64,000 nt of DNA from Bacteroidia bacterium (GCA_030427585.1 JAUIBW010000001.1:124001-188000); one strand, 5' to 3'; shown: positions 1-9,546, counted from the stretch's first letter. A program made the numbers and translations. Notes: a model not told the origin generated them from the sequence alone.

Positions 1-4
1 ACAA

Positions 5-508
5 TCAATTGGCTTGTCCTGGTGCTTGAAAAGTATTAATATCTCTATCAAATAAATAATGACCAGATTTATCGTCGCCAATAATTTTAAGTTTGTCTAA
101 TAATGTTCGTGCAGTTGCCTCTTCTTCTAACTGTTCTGCTACATACCATTGCATAAAATTATGTACATTATAATCTTTATGTTTCAGACACTCATATATT
201 ACATTATTAATTTTTTCTGTAACAAATTCTTCGCTTTCCAAAAATGTTTCAAAAAGCTCCATCAACGATTTAAAATCGTCTCTGGGTTTTTCTACCGCAG
301 GAACAACAGCATTACCACTTCGTTCATTAATAAATTTGATTAGCTTGGTCATATGTACTCGTTCCTCTTCTGATTGCGTATAAAAAAAATCTGCAATGCC
401 ATTATATCCTCGGGTATCTGCCCAGCAAGCCATCGAAAGATATTGAGCAGAAGCTTTTGCTTCATATTTTATTTGGTCATTTAATAGTTGTTCTATTTCT
501 TGTATCAT
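5..508 (-). CDS. ftnA: Ferritin
   Basis: 167-aa ferritin-like four-helix protein that oxidises Fe(II) and stores it in a 24-mer cage in the cytosol. Visible ferroxidase-type residues are a Glu near residue 16 (KYEAKASAQYL), the EEERVHM motif near residues 47-53 and the AEQLEEEA motif in the fourth helix. The length matches bacterial non-haem ferritins. The start is the only ATG before the N-terminal helix. It stands alone; upstream lies a decayed PAS gene. I saw no clear iron-regulator (Fur) box by eye. Family assignment is firm; the exact paralog (FtnA or similar) is inferred. Confidence 0.93.
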   Translation of the reverse strand: MIQEIEQLLNDQIKYEAKASAQYLSMACWADTRGYNGIADFFYTQSEEERVHMTKLIKFINERSGNAVVPAVEKPRDDFKSLMELFETFLESEEFVTEKINNVIYECLKHKDYNVHNFMQWYVAEQLEEEATARTLLDKLKIIGDDKSGHYLFDRDINTFQAPGQAN

Positions 509-712
509 ATTTTTGATATTGTATTTGACTAAATAACTAAAATACGTAATTTATTACTTTTAAAGTCTAGTATTTAGTTGTTTTATGTAATGTGAACGAC
601 TCTTAATATCATCTGTACATTATCTCATATTTTTATATTATAACTATAAAGATCCTGGCTAAACATTATAAGGAAAGAGACAGATATCATTATCCTTACT
701 CAAAGATTAGAA

Positions 713-1214
713 TTATGCTACTTTCTCAAAAGCGATATAATTTACTAGTTTACCACGTTTATCCCGAATCGGAAATTCTTTAATTTGACATAGGTATGGA
801 GTTTTATCTTTTTTATAGTTTACGATACTTCAAAAGGAATCTCACTATGTATAGCACTTCTTATTTTTGCAGATGTCTTAGCACATGTATCTTTGGCGAA
901 TTGCCTACAACCTCATTAGATGAGTATTCACTTAGTTTTTGAATATTTTGTGAAGGCATATACAATTTTAAGATTGGGATTGGGATTCGTAATAATAATA
1001 AACGATTGTTCTTGAATAAGCTGGTGGTAATAATCTCTTGTAAAATTACATTTTTTGGTAATTTTCTTTAGCGTATTAAGGTCTTCTTTAAAGCTTTCTA
1101 ATACAAAAAGGTGTTTTCTGTAAAACTCCCAAGAGAGTATAAAGGTAATACCCTACGAGATGTTTCTTCATAACGTTTTGCAGCTACACTTTCATACTCA
1201 TACAACTCATTCAT
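713..1214 (-). pseudogene. Decayed PAS-domain protein
   Basis: Reading the minus strand from an ATG at 1214 gives MNELYEYESVAAKRYEET, then a stop. Further pieces in shifting frames give TRDYYHQLIQEQSFIIITNP, then RSAIHSEIPFEV, then KKDKTPYLCQIKEFPIRD followed by GKLVNYIAFEKVA and a stop at 713. Together these look like the beginning, middle and C-terminal beta-strands of one PAS sensor domain of about 165 residues. At least two frameshifts and several stops interrupt it, so it is not expressed as one protein. A different PAS gene at 52834-53430 is intact. What the parent protein sensed is unknown. Confidence 0.6.
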
Positions 1215-1227
1215 CACAGTATTTTTT

Positions 1228-1719
1228 CTATCTTTTTTGAAACAATTGCCAAAAAGCTAAAACAGAGCCTACACTAAAAGTAGTCGTCATTAGTATCCCA
1301 GAGCATATTACAACATATTTCATCCAACTTACTCCCATCCATAAAAAATAAATACCACCAAAGGTTAAAATAATAGATAAAAAAGGTTCTATCATTAAGA
1401 AGATTTTTAGTTTTTTATGTATTGAAGTTATAGCAAGTATTCCTCCTAACAAGAAAAAAATAAAAGACATCGATAAAATATGAGTATGAATAATGGTAAG
1501 CATTTCTCTTCCCCCTTTTTTAAATTTCATGATTTCGGCATCCTCATCATCTTCATTACCCAAATAATTTTCTTCAATTCCGTCGGGATTTGTTGTCGAA
1601 GTTTCATTAACAAACAATAAGCCTGTAAAATACCCAATACTTAAAACAATGATAAACGCACCAATAAACAATTTTATTTCTTTGGGAAAAGTATGTATTA
1701 GGCCATGAAACTGCATCAA
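1228..1719 (-). CDS. Four-helix membrane protein, unknown function
   Basis: 163-aa inner-membrane protein that I do not recognise. It has hydrophobic segments near residues 15-37, 78-100, 105-127 and 133-157, with an acidic loop (NEDDEDAE) between the first two. A cluster of histidines (IIHTHILSMS) opens the second segment and could bind haem or metal. Its ATG overlaps the stop of the upstream FMN-binding gene by four bases (ATGA), so the two are translationally coupled. The porin gene just upstream suggests an envelope redox or transport cassette; that role is inferred. Confidence 0.75.
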   Translation of the reverse strand: MMQFHGLIHTFPKEIKLFIGAFIIVLSIGYFTGLLFVNETSTTNPDGIEENYLGNEDDEDAEIMKFKKGGREMLTIIHTHILSMSFIFFLLGGILAITSIHKKLKIFLMIEPFLSIILTFGGIYFLWMGVSWMKYVVICSGILMTTTFSVGSVLAFWQLFQKR

Positions 1720-2252
1720 ATTACTTTATTTAGGTGTAATACTTTAATACTCTTTAACAAAGTGTTTAAAGCTTTGGTCATTGATCTCACAGAAATTGTA
1801 GCTCCCGAAATTGCATCAATATTTCCAGGAAAATTAATCTGATCATCTATGGTTTTCCCTATGAATTGTTTTAGCCAACGTTTACTTCCTATTTCTCCTC
1901 CATATTCTTCTCTATAAATTAGAACTTTGGATTTTACAATAGAAAATTTTTTATCAAAAATTACAAGATAATCAAAAGTAGCAGTTTTGCTTGGAGCATT
2001 ACCAATATAAGCATATCCTAATAAGCCGTCTACACTTACTATTTTTAATAGATTATCCTTTCTAAACTCTGATTTTACAGTACTATTATCTTTTTCAGAA
2101 ATTTTTATTACTTCAGTTGAAAATTCCTCTGTGCCAAAATAACTCGTAATTTCTTTATTTACTTTTTTCTCTATTTTCTTAGAGTGATTAGTAAATGAAG
2201 TTAATGTAAGCGTTACCACTAATAAGACAACAACAGATATTCTAATTTTCAT
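1716..2252 (-). CDS. Exported FMN-binding domain protein
   Basis: 178-aa protein with an N-terminal signal sequence (residues 1-21) and a C-terminal FMN-binding domain of the RnfG/NqrC type. The flavin-attachment-like motif SGATIS lies near residues 149-154; in the family the Thr of S(T)GAT carries covalent FMN through a phosphoester. The preceding YGGEIG and QFIGKTIDD segments also fit the family. It is probably periplasmic and in electron transfer. It overlaps the 4-TM gene downstream and follows the porin gene by about 125 bases. Partner and substrate are unknown. The family is well supported; the function is inferred. Confidence 0.82.
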   Translation of the reverse strand: MKIRISVVVLLVVTLTLTSFTNHSKKIEKKVNKEITSYFGTEEFSTEVIKISEKDNSTVKSEFRKDNLLKIVSVDGLLGYAYIGNAPSKTATFDYLVIFDKKFSIVKSKVLIYREEYGGEIGSKRWLKQFIGKTIDDQINFPGNIDAISGATISVRSMTKALNTLLKSIKVLHLNKVI

Positions 2253-2378
2253 CTTGCAAAAGTATTTAAAAACTCATTATCAATAAAACAAAAAACAGAC
2301 CAAATTTAGAAGTCGTTAAAACCCCATAGATTTTGGCAAAACCTATGAGGTAAAAAACACTTTTCAATCATCAAATAT

Positions 2379-3557
2379 TTAGAACCAAACCCCGATACCG
2401 AAGTTTAATCTATCTTTTACATCATCGCCCGATAAGGCATTATCTCTAAATTGATAATCTCCTTTTAATACCACACCTGGGGCAATATGATAACTTAATC
2501 CAGTAGTAATATCGGTACGATTATATGCATCATTTCGCTGTAAACTACCGGCAGTACTTGCATGGGTATCGTATTGCTCATAACGGGCAAAGGCAAATAG
2601 TTTTTGTTTGTTCATTGTGGGCAACAAGTTAAATGCCCCTTCTATATACCATCCCATCAAGGCACTACCCAGATCCCTGCCTGTTAAAGAATTGTAATCA
2701 TCTGTGTCTGATAGTGATGCATAGATGAACTGCCCTCTTGCTGTGAACCTCTCGTATGCATATCTGGCATCAAAACCTACCATAGCAATGCCAATATTGG
2801 CCCCATCCTGATCTTCTACATCATCTTCGGCTTGCGTTTGACCAAAATAACCTGATAGGCCTAAACGTAATCCTGGTAATCCATAATAATCCAATTTTGC
2901 AGAAAAAGTAGGGCTATCCACTGTAGATTGAATAGCTTTTTGACGGCCACTTCTCAATCCATTCGAGCCTTTCAAAAATCCGTTTACTCCCCCTTCTCCA
3001 TCAGACTCGGTAGATTTGAAACCGTTAAAAATATAAGCCTGATATCCGAGAGAAAGGCTGTTAAACCTACCATTAACCCCGATACCAAGCTCTCTCCATG
3101 TTGTAGGAACAATAACATTATCAACAGCAGGACGCTCCGTGCCATTGAAAGTTGTGGGTTCGTGAAATTCATTTACGATTCCCATAGGCACTAGCATTAA
3201 ACCACCCCGAAGGTTTACATTATCTGCTATATTATAATTAACAAAAGCTTGCTCAACAAAAACTTCTTCAACATGTTCAAGTTCTACTTCCGTTACGAAT
3301 TGTACTTGATCATTGAACCTATATCCAAAAAGTAATACCAATCGTTGCACATCCAACTCTCCATTATCTCCTTCTGGCTGATTATATAACATTTCTCCAT
3401 AAGCTCCTACGGTTACTGATTTTCCGTAATTACCAGAAAGGATACGTTGTGCTGCATTAATTTGTTTTTGGGGATCTAACTGTATAGAATCTTGCCTTGT
3501 CTGGGCAAAATTTATAAAAGTAACAGTTAATAATAGTAATGTTAATTTATTCTTCAT
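2379..3557 (-). CDS. Outer-membrane porin (phosphate-selective porin-like)
   Basis: 392-aa outer-membrane beta-barrel protein. It begins with a signal peptide (residues 1-18, cut after FAQ) and shows alternating beta-strand segments throughout. It ends in GVWF, an aromatic C-terminus typical of proteins handed to the BAM complex. Overall it resembles the OprP/OprO-like porins common in Bacteroidota, but the substrate cannot be read from sequence. A near-perfect housekeeping promoter sits 44-74 bases before the start. The FMN-binding and 4-TM genes follow on the same strand and may be co-transcribed. Confidence 0.82.
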   Translation of the reverse strand: MKNKLTLLLLTVTFINFAQTRQDSIQLDPQKQINAAQRILSGNYGKSVTVGAYGEMLYNQPEGDNGELDVQRLVLLFGYRFNDQVQFVTEVELEHVEEVFVEQAFVNYNIADNVNLRGGLMLVPMGIVNEFHEPTTFNGTERPAVDNVIVPTTWRELGIGVNGRFNSLSLGYQAYIFNGFKSTESDGEGGVNGFLKGSNGLRSGRQKAIQSTVDSPTFSAKLDYYGLPGLRLGLSGYFGQTQAEDDVEDQDGANIGIAMVGFDARYAYERFTARGQFIYASLSDTDDYNSLTGRDLGSALMGWYIEGAFNLLPTMNKQKLFAFARYEQYDTHASTAGSLQRNDAYNRTDITTGLSYHIAPGVVLKGDYQFRDNALSGDDVKDRLNFGIGVWF

Positions 3558-3600
3558 CTTTTATTTAGACTTATTATAAATAATTTGTTTATTTTGAGTG

Positions 3601-3631
3601 CAAAGATATCTATCAAAATGAATTTAACAAA
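3601..3631 (-). promoter_or_regulatory. Housekeeping promoter of the porin gene
   Basis: On the minus strand TTTG (3631-3628), then 19 bases, then TATCTTTG (3608-3601). This matches the Bacteroidota primary promoter (TTTG and TAnnTTTG). Transcription would start near 3594, leaving a leader of about 37 bases. Confidence 0.7.
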
Positions 3632-3714
3632 GTTTATTTATTCTAAATCTAAATTAATTTTAAACTTCAATACAGAAAGAAAATTATTATATTGATTTTA
3701 AAGCTACTACTTAA

Positions 3715-4581
3715 TTAATGATACCTAGAAAATATTTTGGTAGCCTCATTATATGAAGATTCAAAACTTAACGTTCTTATGTTTGTTTCTGCGTTTACGG
3801 TAGTAAAATATGAGATCATACGTTCGGTAGGCATATTACCTGTTAATTCGTCTTTTGCCATTGGGCATCCTCCAAATCCTTGAATAGCTCCATCAAACCT
3901 TCTACACCCTGCTTTATATGCAGCATCTACTTTCTCAAACCAAGTCGTTGGTGTTGTATGTAGATGTGCTCCAAATTCAATTTCTGGATACGCTGGAATT
4001 AAATTCGAAAACAAGTAATCAATAATTTCTGATGTAGAAGTACCAACAGTATCTGATAATGAAAGAATCTTCACTCCCATTTTACTAAGTTTCTCGGTCC
4101 ACTCCCCAACTATTTCTACATTCCACGGATCTCCATAAGGATTACCAAACCCCATAGAAAGATAGGCCACTACTTTTTTATTTGCTTTATCTGCAATATG
4201 CAATATTTCCTGTAATGTAGCCACAGATTCTGCAATAGTCTTATGTGTATTTCTCATCTGGAAATTTTCTGAAATCGAGAAAGGATACCCCAAATAATCG
4301 ATTGCTTCATGTTGTACTGCATCATTAGCACCACGAATATTAGCAATAATAGCTAACAATTTGCTCTTGGTATCAGAAAAATCTAATTGCGATAAAACCT
4401 GTGTGGTGTCTACCATTTGCGGTATTGCTTTTGGTGAAACAAAACTCCCAAAATCTATGGTATCAAAACCACACCTTAACAATGACTGAATATACTGAAC
4501 TTTTTTTCCGGTAGGAATGAATTCTTTTATCCCCTGCATAGCATCTCGAGGGCATTCAATAATTTTTACGTTTTCGGTCAT
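3715..4581 (-). CDS. mvaB: Hydroxymethylglutaryl-CoA lyase
   Basis: 288-aa TIM-barrel enzyme that splits 3-hydroxy-3-methylglutaryl-CoA into acetyl-CoA and acetoacetate, the last step of leucine breakdown. Visible family features are the N-terminal ECPRDAMQG (metal-binding Asp and catalytic Arg), the DTVGTS strand, GAHLHTT with the metal-binding histidines, and GFGGCPMA with the catalytic cysteine. The length is normal (about 290-300). It is a single gene. A leucine dehydrogenase for the first step of the same pathway lies at 22236-23333. Confidence 0.93.
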   Translation of the reverse strand: MTENVKIIECPRDAMQGIKEFIPTGKKVQYIQSLLRCGFDTIDFGSFVSPKAIPQMVDTTQVLSQLDFSDTKSKLLAIIANIRGANDAVQHEAIDYLGYPFSISENFQMRNTHKTIAESVATLQEILHIADKANKKVVAYLSMGFGNPYGDPWNVEIVGEWTEKLSKMGVKILSLSDTVGTSTSEIIDYLFSNLIPAYPEIEFGAHLHTTPTTWFEKVDAAYKAGCRRFDGAIQGFGGCPMAKDELTGNMPTERMISYFTTVNAETNIRTLSFESSYNEATKIFSRYH

Positions 4582-4794
4582 TTTAGAGTAGCAAACTAAG
4601 AAATATTCAATTGTGTGTATAAAAGTATGATTATTTTTTAAAATCTAAAGCGTTTCGACACGATTAGAAACCTTATCTAATTTTACAATTTTATAAAAAC
4701 TCTGCAAAAAAGGGTTTTACAAAATAAAACGTATTGTATTTATTTTTTCTTACTGTATTCATTTGGTGTACAATGATACCCCATTACCTATATA

Positions 4795-4825
4795 AAAAGC
4801 CAAGACATGAGTCTTGGCTTTTTTA
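4795..4825 (-). terminator. Rho-independent terminator
   Basis: Perfect hairpin AAGCCAAGAC-ATGA-GTCTTGGCTT at 4797-4820. Runs of A before it and T after it make it usable on both strands. It lies 55 bases past the prolyl oligopeptidase stop, so it most likely ends that minus-strand transcript. Confidence 0.8.
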
Positions 4826-4874
4826 TTAGTAAAACAGTGTTTTTTACATCATCTAGCTTATAAAGAAATAAAGA

Positions 4875-7058
4875 CTACTTAGTAATTGATTGATAATCGG
4901 GATGGTCTGTTTGCCAAAAAGCAAATGAAAAAATATCTGCCATCTCTTCATTATATTTTTGATCAGAATCATTAACTCCATGTCCTGAGTTAAAATCAAC
5001 CTTTAAAAGAATCGGTTTTGACGATCCATTAAATTCCTGAAGTTTGGCAATAAATTTCCCTGGATCCCAAGCTACCACTCGTTGATCTTTTATACCTGTA
5101 AGAAATAATGTTGCTGGATAATCCCCTCCTTTTTTGATATGCTGATATGCGTCCATTTCGAGAAGTGCTTTAAACTCTATTGAATCTTTTATTGTACCAA
5201 ATTCTTTTATATTATTGGGGCCGTTAACCTGAAACTCTGATCGTAATAAGTTAATCGATGGAACTACACCGATGGCTACCTTAAATAAGTCAGGACGTTC
5301 TGTTATAGCTCTACCGACCATAATCCCACCTGCGCTAATCCCATAAATTATGGTATGGTTAGATGATGTGTATTTCTCATTTATCATATATTCTGTACAT
5401 GCAATTGCATCTTTCCATGTATTTTTCTTAGTAGTTTTAAATCCGGCTTTATGCCAAGCATCTCCTTTTTCGCCACCTCCACGAACATGTGTAACTGCCA
5501 GTATCCCCCCTTCTGATACCCATGTTAAAAAGGCAGTAGAAAAAAAAGGGGTATAAGAAGCTCCATATGAACCGTATCCTAATAGTATAGTTGGATTTTT
5601 ACTATTTAACAATGTACTTTTTTTGTAAATAATAGACAATGGAACCTTTTCTCTATCATAAGAAGAAACTTCTACCTCTTTAACTACTATATCCTTATAT
5701 TCTTCATAATTTACTGAAGGTGATAAATTAGCTTTTATAAACGTTTCCTCTGTTATATCGTATTTGTATAATCTATAGGGAGAAGTCCATCCTTGTGTAG
5801 ATACATAAAAATTTTCTCCGTATGAAGCTACAAAACTCTTACCTGAAGCCGTAGGTAAGGTAATTTCTTTTTCAATACTATCGTTAATGACAAATAATCT
5901 TGATTCTACTCCATTTTTTAATGTTGTAAAAAACAGCCCTTCTTTTCTATATTCAAAATCCAAAATGGATCTGTCTTTTTTTTCTTTAACCAAAATTTCT
6001 GGGTTTTCAAAATTTGGATTTATTATTGATGTTTTGCAAATCTGAAAATTTGAAGCTCCTTTGGCAGTTAAATATATTATCTCATCGTTTTCAATAACAA
6101 ATAATTTGATCTTATCTGTCTTTTTAAATAATGGTGCCCATAGGATTTTTTGTTTTTTTATTTCCGTAGTTTTAGCGTAGAAAGTATCTTCATATACATT
6201 TACACCGGCAATACTTGCGAATATATATTTTCCTTGGTTAGAGTGCCCAGAAACATAAGGAAAATCTTCGCTTTTTATATCGATTTCGGGATTATTAGTT
6301 TTTGAAAACAGTTCTGTGATCATCTTTGGATCCGCTCCTATTTCATAATATACCGCAACAGTATTAAGGTAAAATCCCTTATCGTTTATATCTATAACTG
6401 GCAAATATTGATAAATAAATCCAGAGTTATCATAAAGCCAATGTATCCCGTTTAATCCAGATGGATCACAATTAGTTATTATTTTAGGAGAAATTGCTTT
6501 TGTGGCAACATCCATAACTATTATTTCAGAAACTTCTTCCCCTTCCTTAGACAGGCTAATTGCTATCTTGTTTCCATCCCAGCTTGGTTTGATATAATTG
6601 ATAATATATGAATACCCTAAATCGCGTTTGTATTCTGTAGGGTTATAGAGTAATATTTCTTTTTCAGTATTATACGATTTTTTATGATATAACATGAATA
6701 CATTTTCTCCCGAGTTCTGTTTTAAAAAAAAATACTCCCCTGCCGATGTTATTCTAGAATTTTTAACTTTATAATCTCCTCTACTACTTGCTTTTTGTAA
6801 TTTCTTTACTAAATCATCTTTTTTAGAAATTCTATTCAAAACGGTTTGTGTATACTCTTGTTGTTTATGGAACCAATTGATAACTGTAGAGTCTTTTAAA
6901 TTTTCAAGATTTCGATATGAGTCGATTATTGTCTCTCCAAAATATTCATCAACTATTTCTTTTTTAGGAGTTATTGGTGGGCCACTAAGGGTTTTATTCT
7001 TATTTTGACAAGATACCAATATTATAAAAATCAGAGAGGGTAGTATTTTTTTATACAT
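4875..7058 (-). CDS. Prolyl oligopeptidase (S9A) lipoprotein
   Basis: 727-aa serine peptidase of family S9A, which cuts short peptides after proline. The start is ATG at 7058 because it gives a clean lipoprotein signal (SLIFIILVSC, Cys about 17); an upstream in-frame ATG at 7082 would add eight odd residues. A beta-propeller is followed by the hydrolase domain: HVRGGGEKG (oxyanion region), nucleophile Ser575 in GISAGG (GGSNGG in classical members), Asp in GIKDQRV, His in SGHGVND. It is probably anchored in the periplasm or outer membrane. The next upstream gene is a GG-leader peptide on the same strand, so a role in trimming or degrading that peptide is possible but unproven. Confidence 0.9.
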   Translation of the reverse strand: MYKKILPSLIFIILVSCQNKNKTLSGPPITPKKEIVDEYFGETIIDSYRNLENLKDSTVINWFHKQQEYTQTVLNRISKKDDLVKKLQKASSRGDYKVKNSRITSAGEYFFLKQNSGENVFMLYHKKSYNTEKEILLYNPTEYKRDLGYSYIINYIKPSWDGNKIAISLSKEGEEVSEIIVMDVATKAISPKIITNCDPSGLNGIHWLYDNSGFIYQYLPVIDINDKGFYLNTVAVYYEIGADPKMITELFSKTNNPEIDIKSEDFPYVSGHSNQGKYIFASIAGVNVYEDTFYAKTTEIKKQKILWAPLFKKTDKIKLFVIENDEIIYLTAKGASNFQICKTSIINPNFENPEILVKEKKDRSILDFEYRKEGLFFTTLKNGVESRLFVINDSIEKEITLPTASGKSFVASYGENFYVSTQGWTSPYRLYKYDITEETFIKANLSPSVNYEEYKDIVVKEVEVSSYDREKVPLSIIYKKSTLLNSKNPTILLGYGSYGASYTPFFSTAFLTWVSEGGILAVTHVRGGGEKGDAWHKAGFKTTKKNTWKDAIACTEYMINEKYTSSNHTIIYGISAGGIMVGRAITERPDLFKVAIGVVPSINLLRSEFQVNGPNNIKEFGTIKDSIEFKALLEMDAYQHIKKGGDYPATLFLTGIKDQRVVAWDPGKFIAKLQEFNGSSKPILLKVDFNSGHGVNDSDQKYNEEMADIFSFAFWQTDHPDYQSITK

Positions 7059-7100
7059 TATTTTATATCTCAAGGTTAGCAATAAATAAAACTGTTATTT

Positions 7101-7286
7101 TTATGCGTTACATGGTGTATTAGTATTTGTTTCAGTAGGGCAATCGGGTCTATGACTTCTTACACCTGTACCGTCTTCAATGATTATAATATCCCTCCCT
7201 CCTCTGATCAAAGAAATGTTCTTAATTTTAGCAATCCGTAATTTTTTCATTTCCAATTTACTGTTACTTTTACTAGTTTTCATCAT
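7101..7286 (-). CDS. GG-leader RiPP-like precursor peptide
   Basis: 61-aa peptide. The leader is basic and hydrophobic (KKLRIAKIKNISLIRGG) and ends in Gly-Gly at residues 29-30, the cut site used by C39 peptidase exporters. It resembles the short Bacteroidota leaders of the lanthipeptide/natural-product type (KKLxLxK...IxGG). The 31-residue tail has two Cys and seven Ser/Thr, including PTETNTNTPCNA at the end, so thioether or ester rings are chemically possible. No modification enzyme is adjacent. Neighbours are a TPR-AraC regulator upstream and a prolyl oligopeptidase downstream, all on the minus strand. Being a real gene is likely; modification is speculative. Confidence 0.6.
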   Translation of the reverse strand: MMKTSKSNSKLEMKKLRIAKIKNISLIRGGRDIIIIEDGTGVRSHRPDCPTETNTNTPCNA

Positions 7287-7425
7287 GTTAGTTTTAAAAG
7301 TTGAGTGAATAAAAGTATAATTTTAATCAACTGTTTAATAGCATTTTATACTGGTTGTAGTCTTGTTTCCGGAAACCAGACCAAAATAAATAATGAAACG
7401 TGAAGTAATTAGGTCTATCGTTGAA

Positions 7426-9135
7426 TTAACCCGTGTATTCTTCCATTTTTTTTATGAAATAAGAGGGGTACAATCCGGTTTTTTTATGAAAATATTTTGA
7501 AAAAGCTTCTGTAGTATTAAAACCAATTTCATTGGCGATAGCTTTAATTGTGTAATTTCTAAATTTTTTATTTGTTTTAAGCTCTTCTATTACATATTCT
7601 AATCTTAAATCATTAATATAATTGGTGAAGTTCTTTTCTTTATATGTATTAATTATTCTTGAAATATATTTACTATTCGTTTTAAATTGTATTGCCAAGC
7701 TTGTTGTAGTAATATTAGGTTCAAGAAACTCCATATTCTCTTCAAATTTTTGAATTTTACTCAAAATATCTTCTTTAATATCATCTGATATTTTAAGGAT
7801 TCTTTTTTCAGATTTTATAGAAATAATACCATTGTTCTTTTTTGTGCTATCACCTTTTTCTTCTATTAACGCTTTAAATCGTTTTGAATATCGTTTTCTT
7901 CTCTGATATTGATAATAAAAAAGAGCACTTATGACGATAACTATAACAATTAAAAATCTTATATACCTTTTAAAATATGAGTTTTTACCATATATAGATA
8001 CTATTAACTTTTCCTGCTCTGCTAAAAGTTCTGCAGTATCATATTTTTTTATCAGTTTTTCGTTTATCAGTATATTATTTTGGTGTAAAATACTATCAAA
8101 TTTGAGTAATCGTTCTACATACAGCAATTGATTTTTATAATCCTCATTTGTCTTATAATAGTTAATAAGAAATGAATAACTGTCTCTTACTTCTGGAGTT
8201 ATATATCTTGTATTTTGAAATATAGAGTCAATTTTTTTATAGAAATAATTTGCCTTATTTTTATTCATTATAGACTCATTTATTCTTCCCAAATAGAAAT
8301 ATGCATTTACAGTATGCCTCTTATCTTCTAATTTGGATAAATACGGTAACGATTCTTTTATATTTAACTCAGCTTCGGCGTATTTTTTTTTATAATAAAA
8401 ATTAATCCCTTGATTAAAAAGAAATCGATAGTAAAAATCATTATTGTATTGTTTTGACAAAAAAAAGCCTCTTTTTAAATAATAGTCTGAAGAATCTATC
8501 ATACTATTTTTAGTATATGTTTCTACTAAATCTACAATGATTTCCATATAATCAAGAGTATCCCTAATCTTCATTTTTTCTTCATAATCAAGACATTCTT
8601 TAAAAATATCTAAGGCCTCTTGATGCTTACCTAATTTACTTTTTATAATTGCAATATTATGCTGAGTCAAATATTGAAAATCTGTATTCTTATTTATTTT
8701 TGTGAATTTTAAAGCCATCAGATAATTATCTAATGCTCGTTCATAATCCCACTTATTTAAGTAAAACCCTCCTTTACTAGAGTACGGAAAAGCGGGATAA
8801 AAAAGATGGTTTTGGTTTTTGCTTAGTTTGATGGATTCGTCCAAATACTTTATTTTAACCACATCATCTTCAACAAAATAATATAGCAAACCATAGGCTC
8901 TTGCCATTTTAATACTGTCTCCATCCTCTCTTGCTTTTTCTAGATATGTTTTTAAATAAATCTGGGATTTTATTGTATCCTTACTATAATGTCTGTATTT
9001 TTCATAAATTTCATTATAAGATCTATGTTGTAAAGAATCTGGAATTTCAAAACGTCCTTCGATTTGTTGTGAAAATGAAGAGTAAGTACTAAATAAAACA
9101 AATACTAGCTGTATTATTTGTGCTATTTTATTCAT
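7426..9135 (-). CDS. TPR transmembrane AraC-family regulator
   Basis: 569-aa one-component regulator of a type common in Bacteroidota. It has a signal sequence (1-22), periplasmic TPR repeats about residues 100-340 (for example Y-A-E-A-E-L-N-I and H-Q-E-A-L-D-I), one transmembrane helix about 386-406 followed by QRRKRY, and a cytoplasmic AraC helix-turn-helix domain about 478-568. The TPR part would sense a signal outside the inner membrane and the HTH would bind DNA. The GG-leader peptide gene lies 139 bases downstream on the same strand and is its likeliest target; that link is inferred. Confidence 0.85.
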   Translation of the reverse strand: MNKIAQIIQLVFVLFSTYSSFSQQIEGRFEIPDSLQHRSYNEIYEKYRHYSKDTIKSQIYLKTYLEKAREDGDSIKMARAYGLLYYFVEDDVVKIKYLDESIKLSKNQNHLFYPAFPYSSKGGFYLNKWDYERALDNYLMALKFTKINKNTDFQYLTQHNIAIIKSKLGKHQEALDIFKECLDYEEKMKIRDTLDYMEIIVDLVETYTKNSMIDSSDYYLKRGFFLSKQYNNDFYYRFLFNQGINFYYKKKYAEAELNIKESLPYLSKLEDKRHTVNAYFYLGRINESIMNKNKANYFYKKIDSIFQNTRYITPEVRDSYSFLINYYKTNEDYKNQLLYVERLLKFDSILHQNNILINEKLIKKYDTAELLAEQEKLIVSIYGKNSYFKRYIRFLIVIVIVISALFYYQYQRRKRYSKRFKALIEEKGDSTKKNNGIISIKSEKRILKISDDIKEDILSKIQKFEENMEFLEPNITTTSLAIQFKTNSKYISRIINTYKEKNFTNYINDLRLEYVIEELKTNKKFRNYTIKAIANEIGFNTTEAFSKYFHKKTGLYPSYFIKKMEEYTG

Positions 9136-9546
9136 GTTATTCTATGTCGTGTAATATATCGTCTTTATGCTTCAAGCAAACAGATTGATTTAAAAAACAG
9201 ATAAATCAATCCGAAATGTTATAGAACAAAAATGAATATTTTTAATCCAAAAAAAAGTTCATTTTTTAATATTCTATAGGATACATAATCACTATTTTGT
9301 TGGTTAATACATAGTAAATATACTATTTTCTTGTTTAGTTCCTATTTTATTGCTGTTTTACCACACCTCTTATTTAAAAAATTGAAAAACAGACACTTAT
9401 AAATAACAACACAAAGTCTGATTTCCCGAATCACTACTCGCCATTCCCGAATACAGAGTTTAGTTTCTTGTTTTTAAGAGTATTAGCCTAGTATCTTTGA
9501 TTCAAGAAATTTACTCACAATTAATCTATAGTAAAAACAGGGTATT
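9136..9546. other. Divergent intergenic region
   Basis: 411 bases between the TPR-AraC regulator and the DUF6624 protein. Apart from the + strand promoter at 9468-9499 I see only AT-rich DNA, no convincing ORF, hairpin terminator or repeat. Confidence 0.5.
9468..9499 (+). promoter_or_regulatory. Housekeeping promoter of the DUF6624 gene
   Basis: TTG (9468-9470), 21 bases, then TATCTTTG (9492-9499), the Bacteroidota primary promoter pattern. Transcription would start near 9505, about 40 bases before the ATG at 9547. Confidence 0.6.

Noticed and set aside
2984-3172. Overlapping ORFs inside the porin gene
   Set aside because: Both frames are shadows of the porin, which has signal peptide and beta-barrel pattern.
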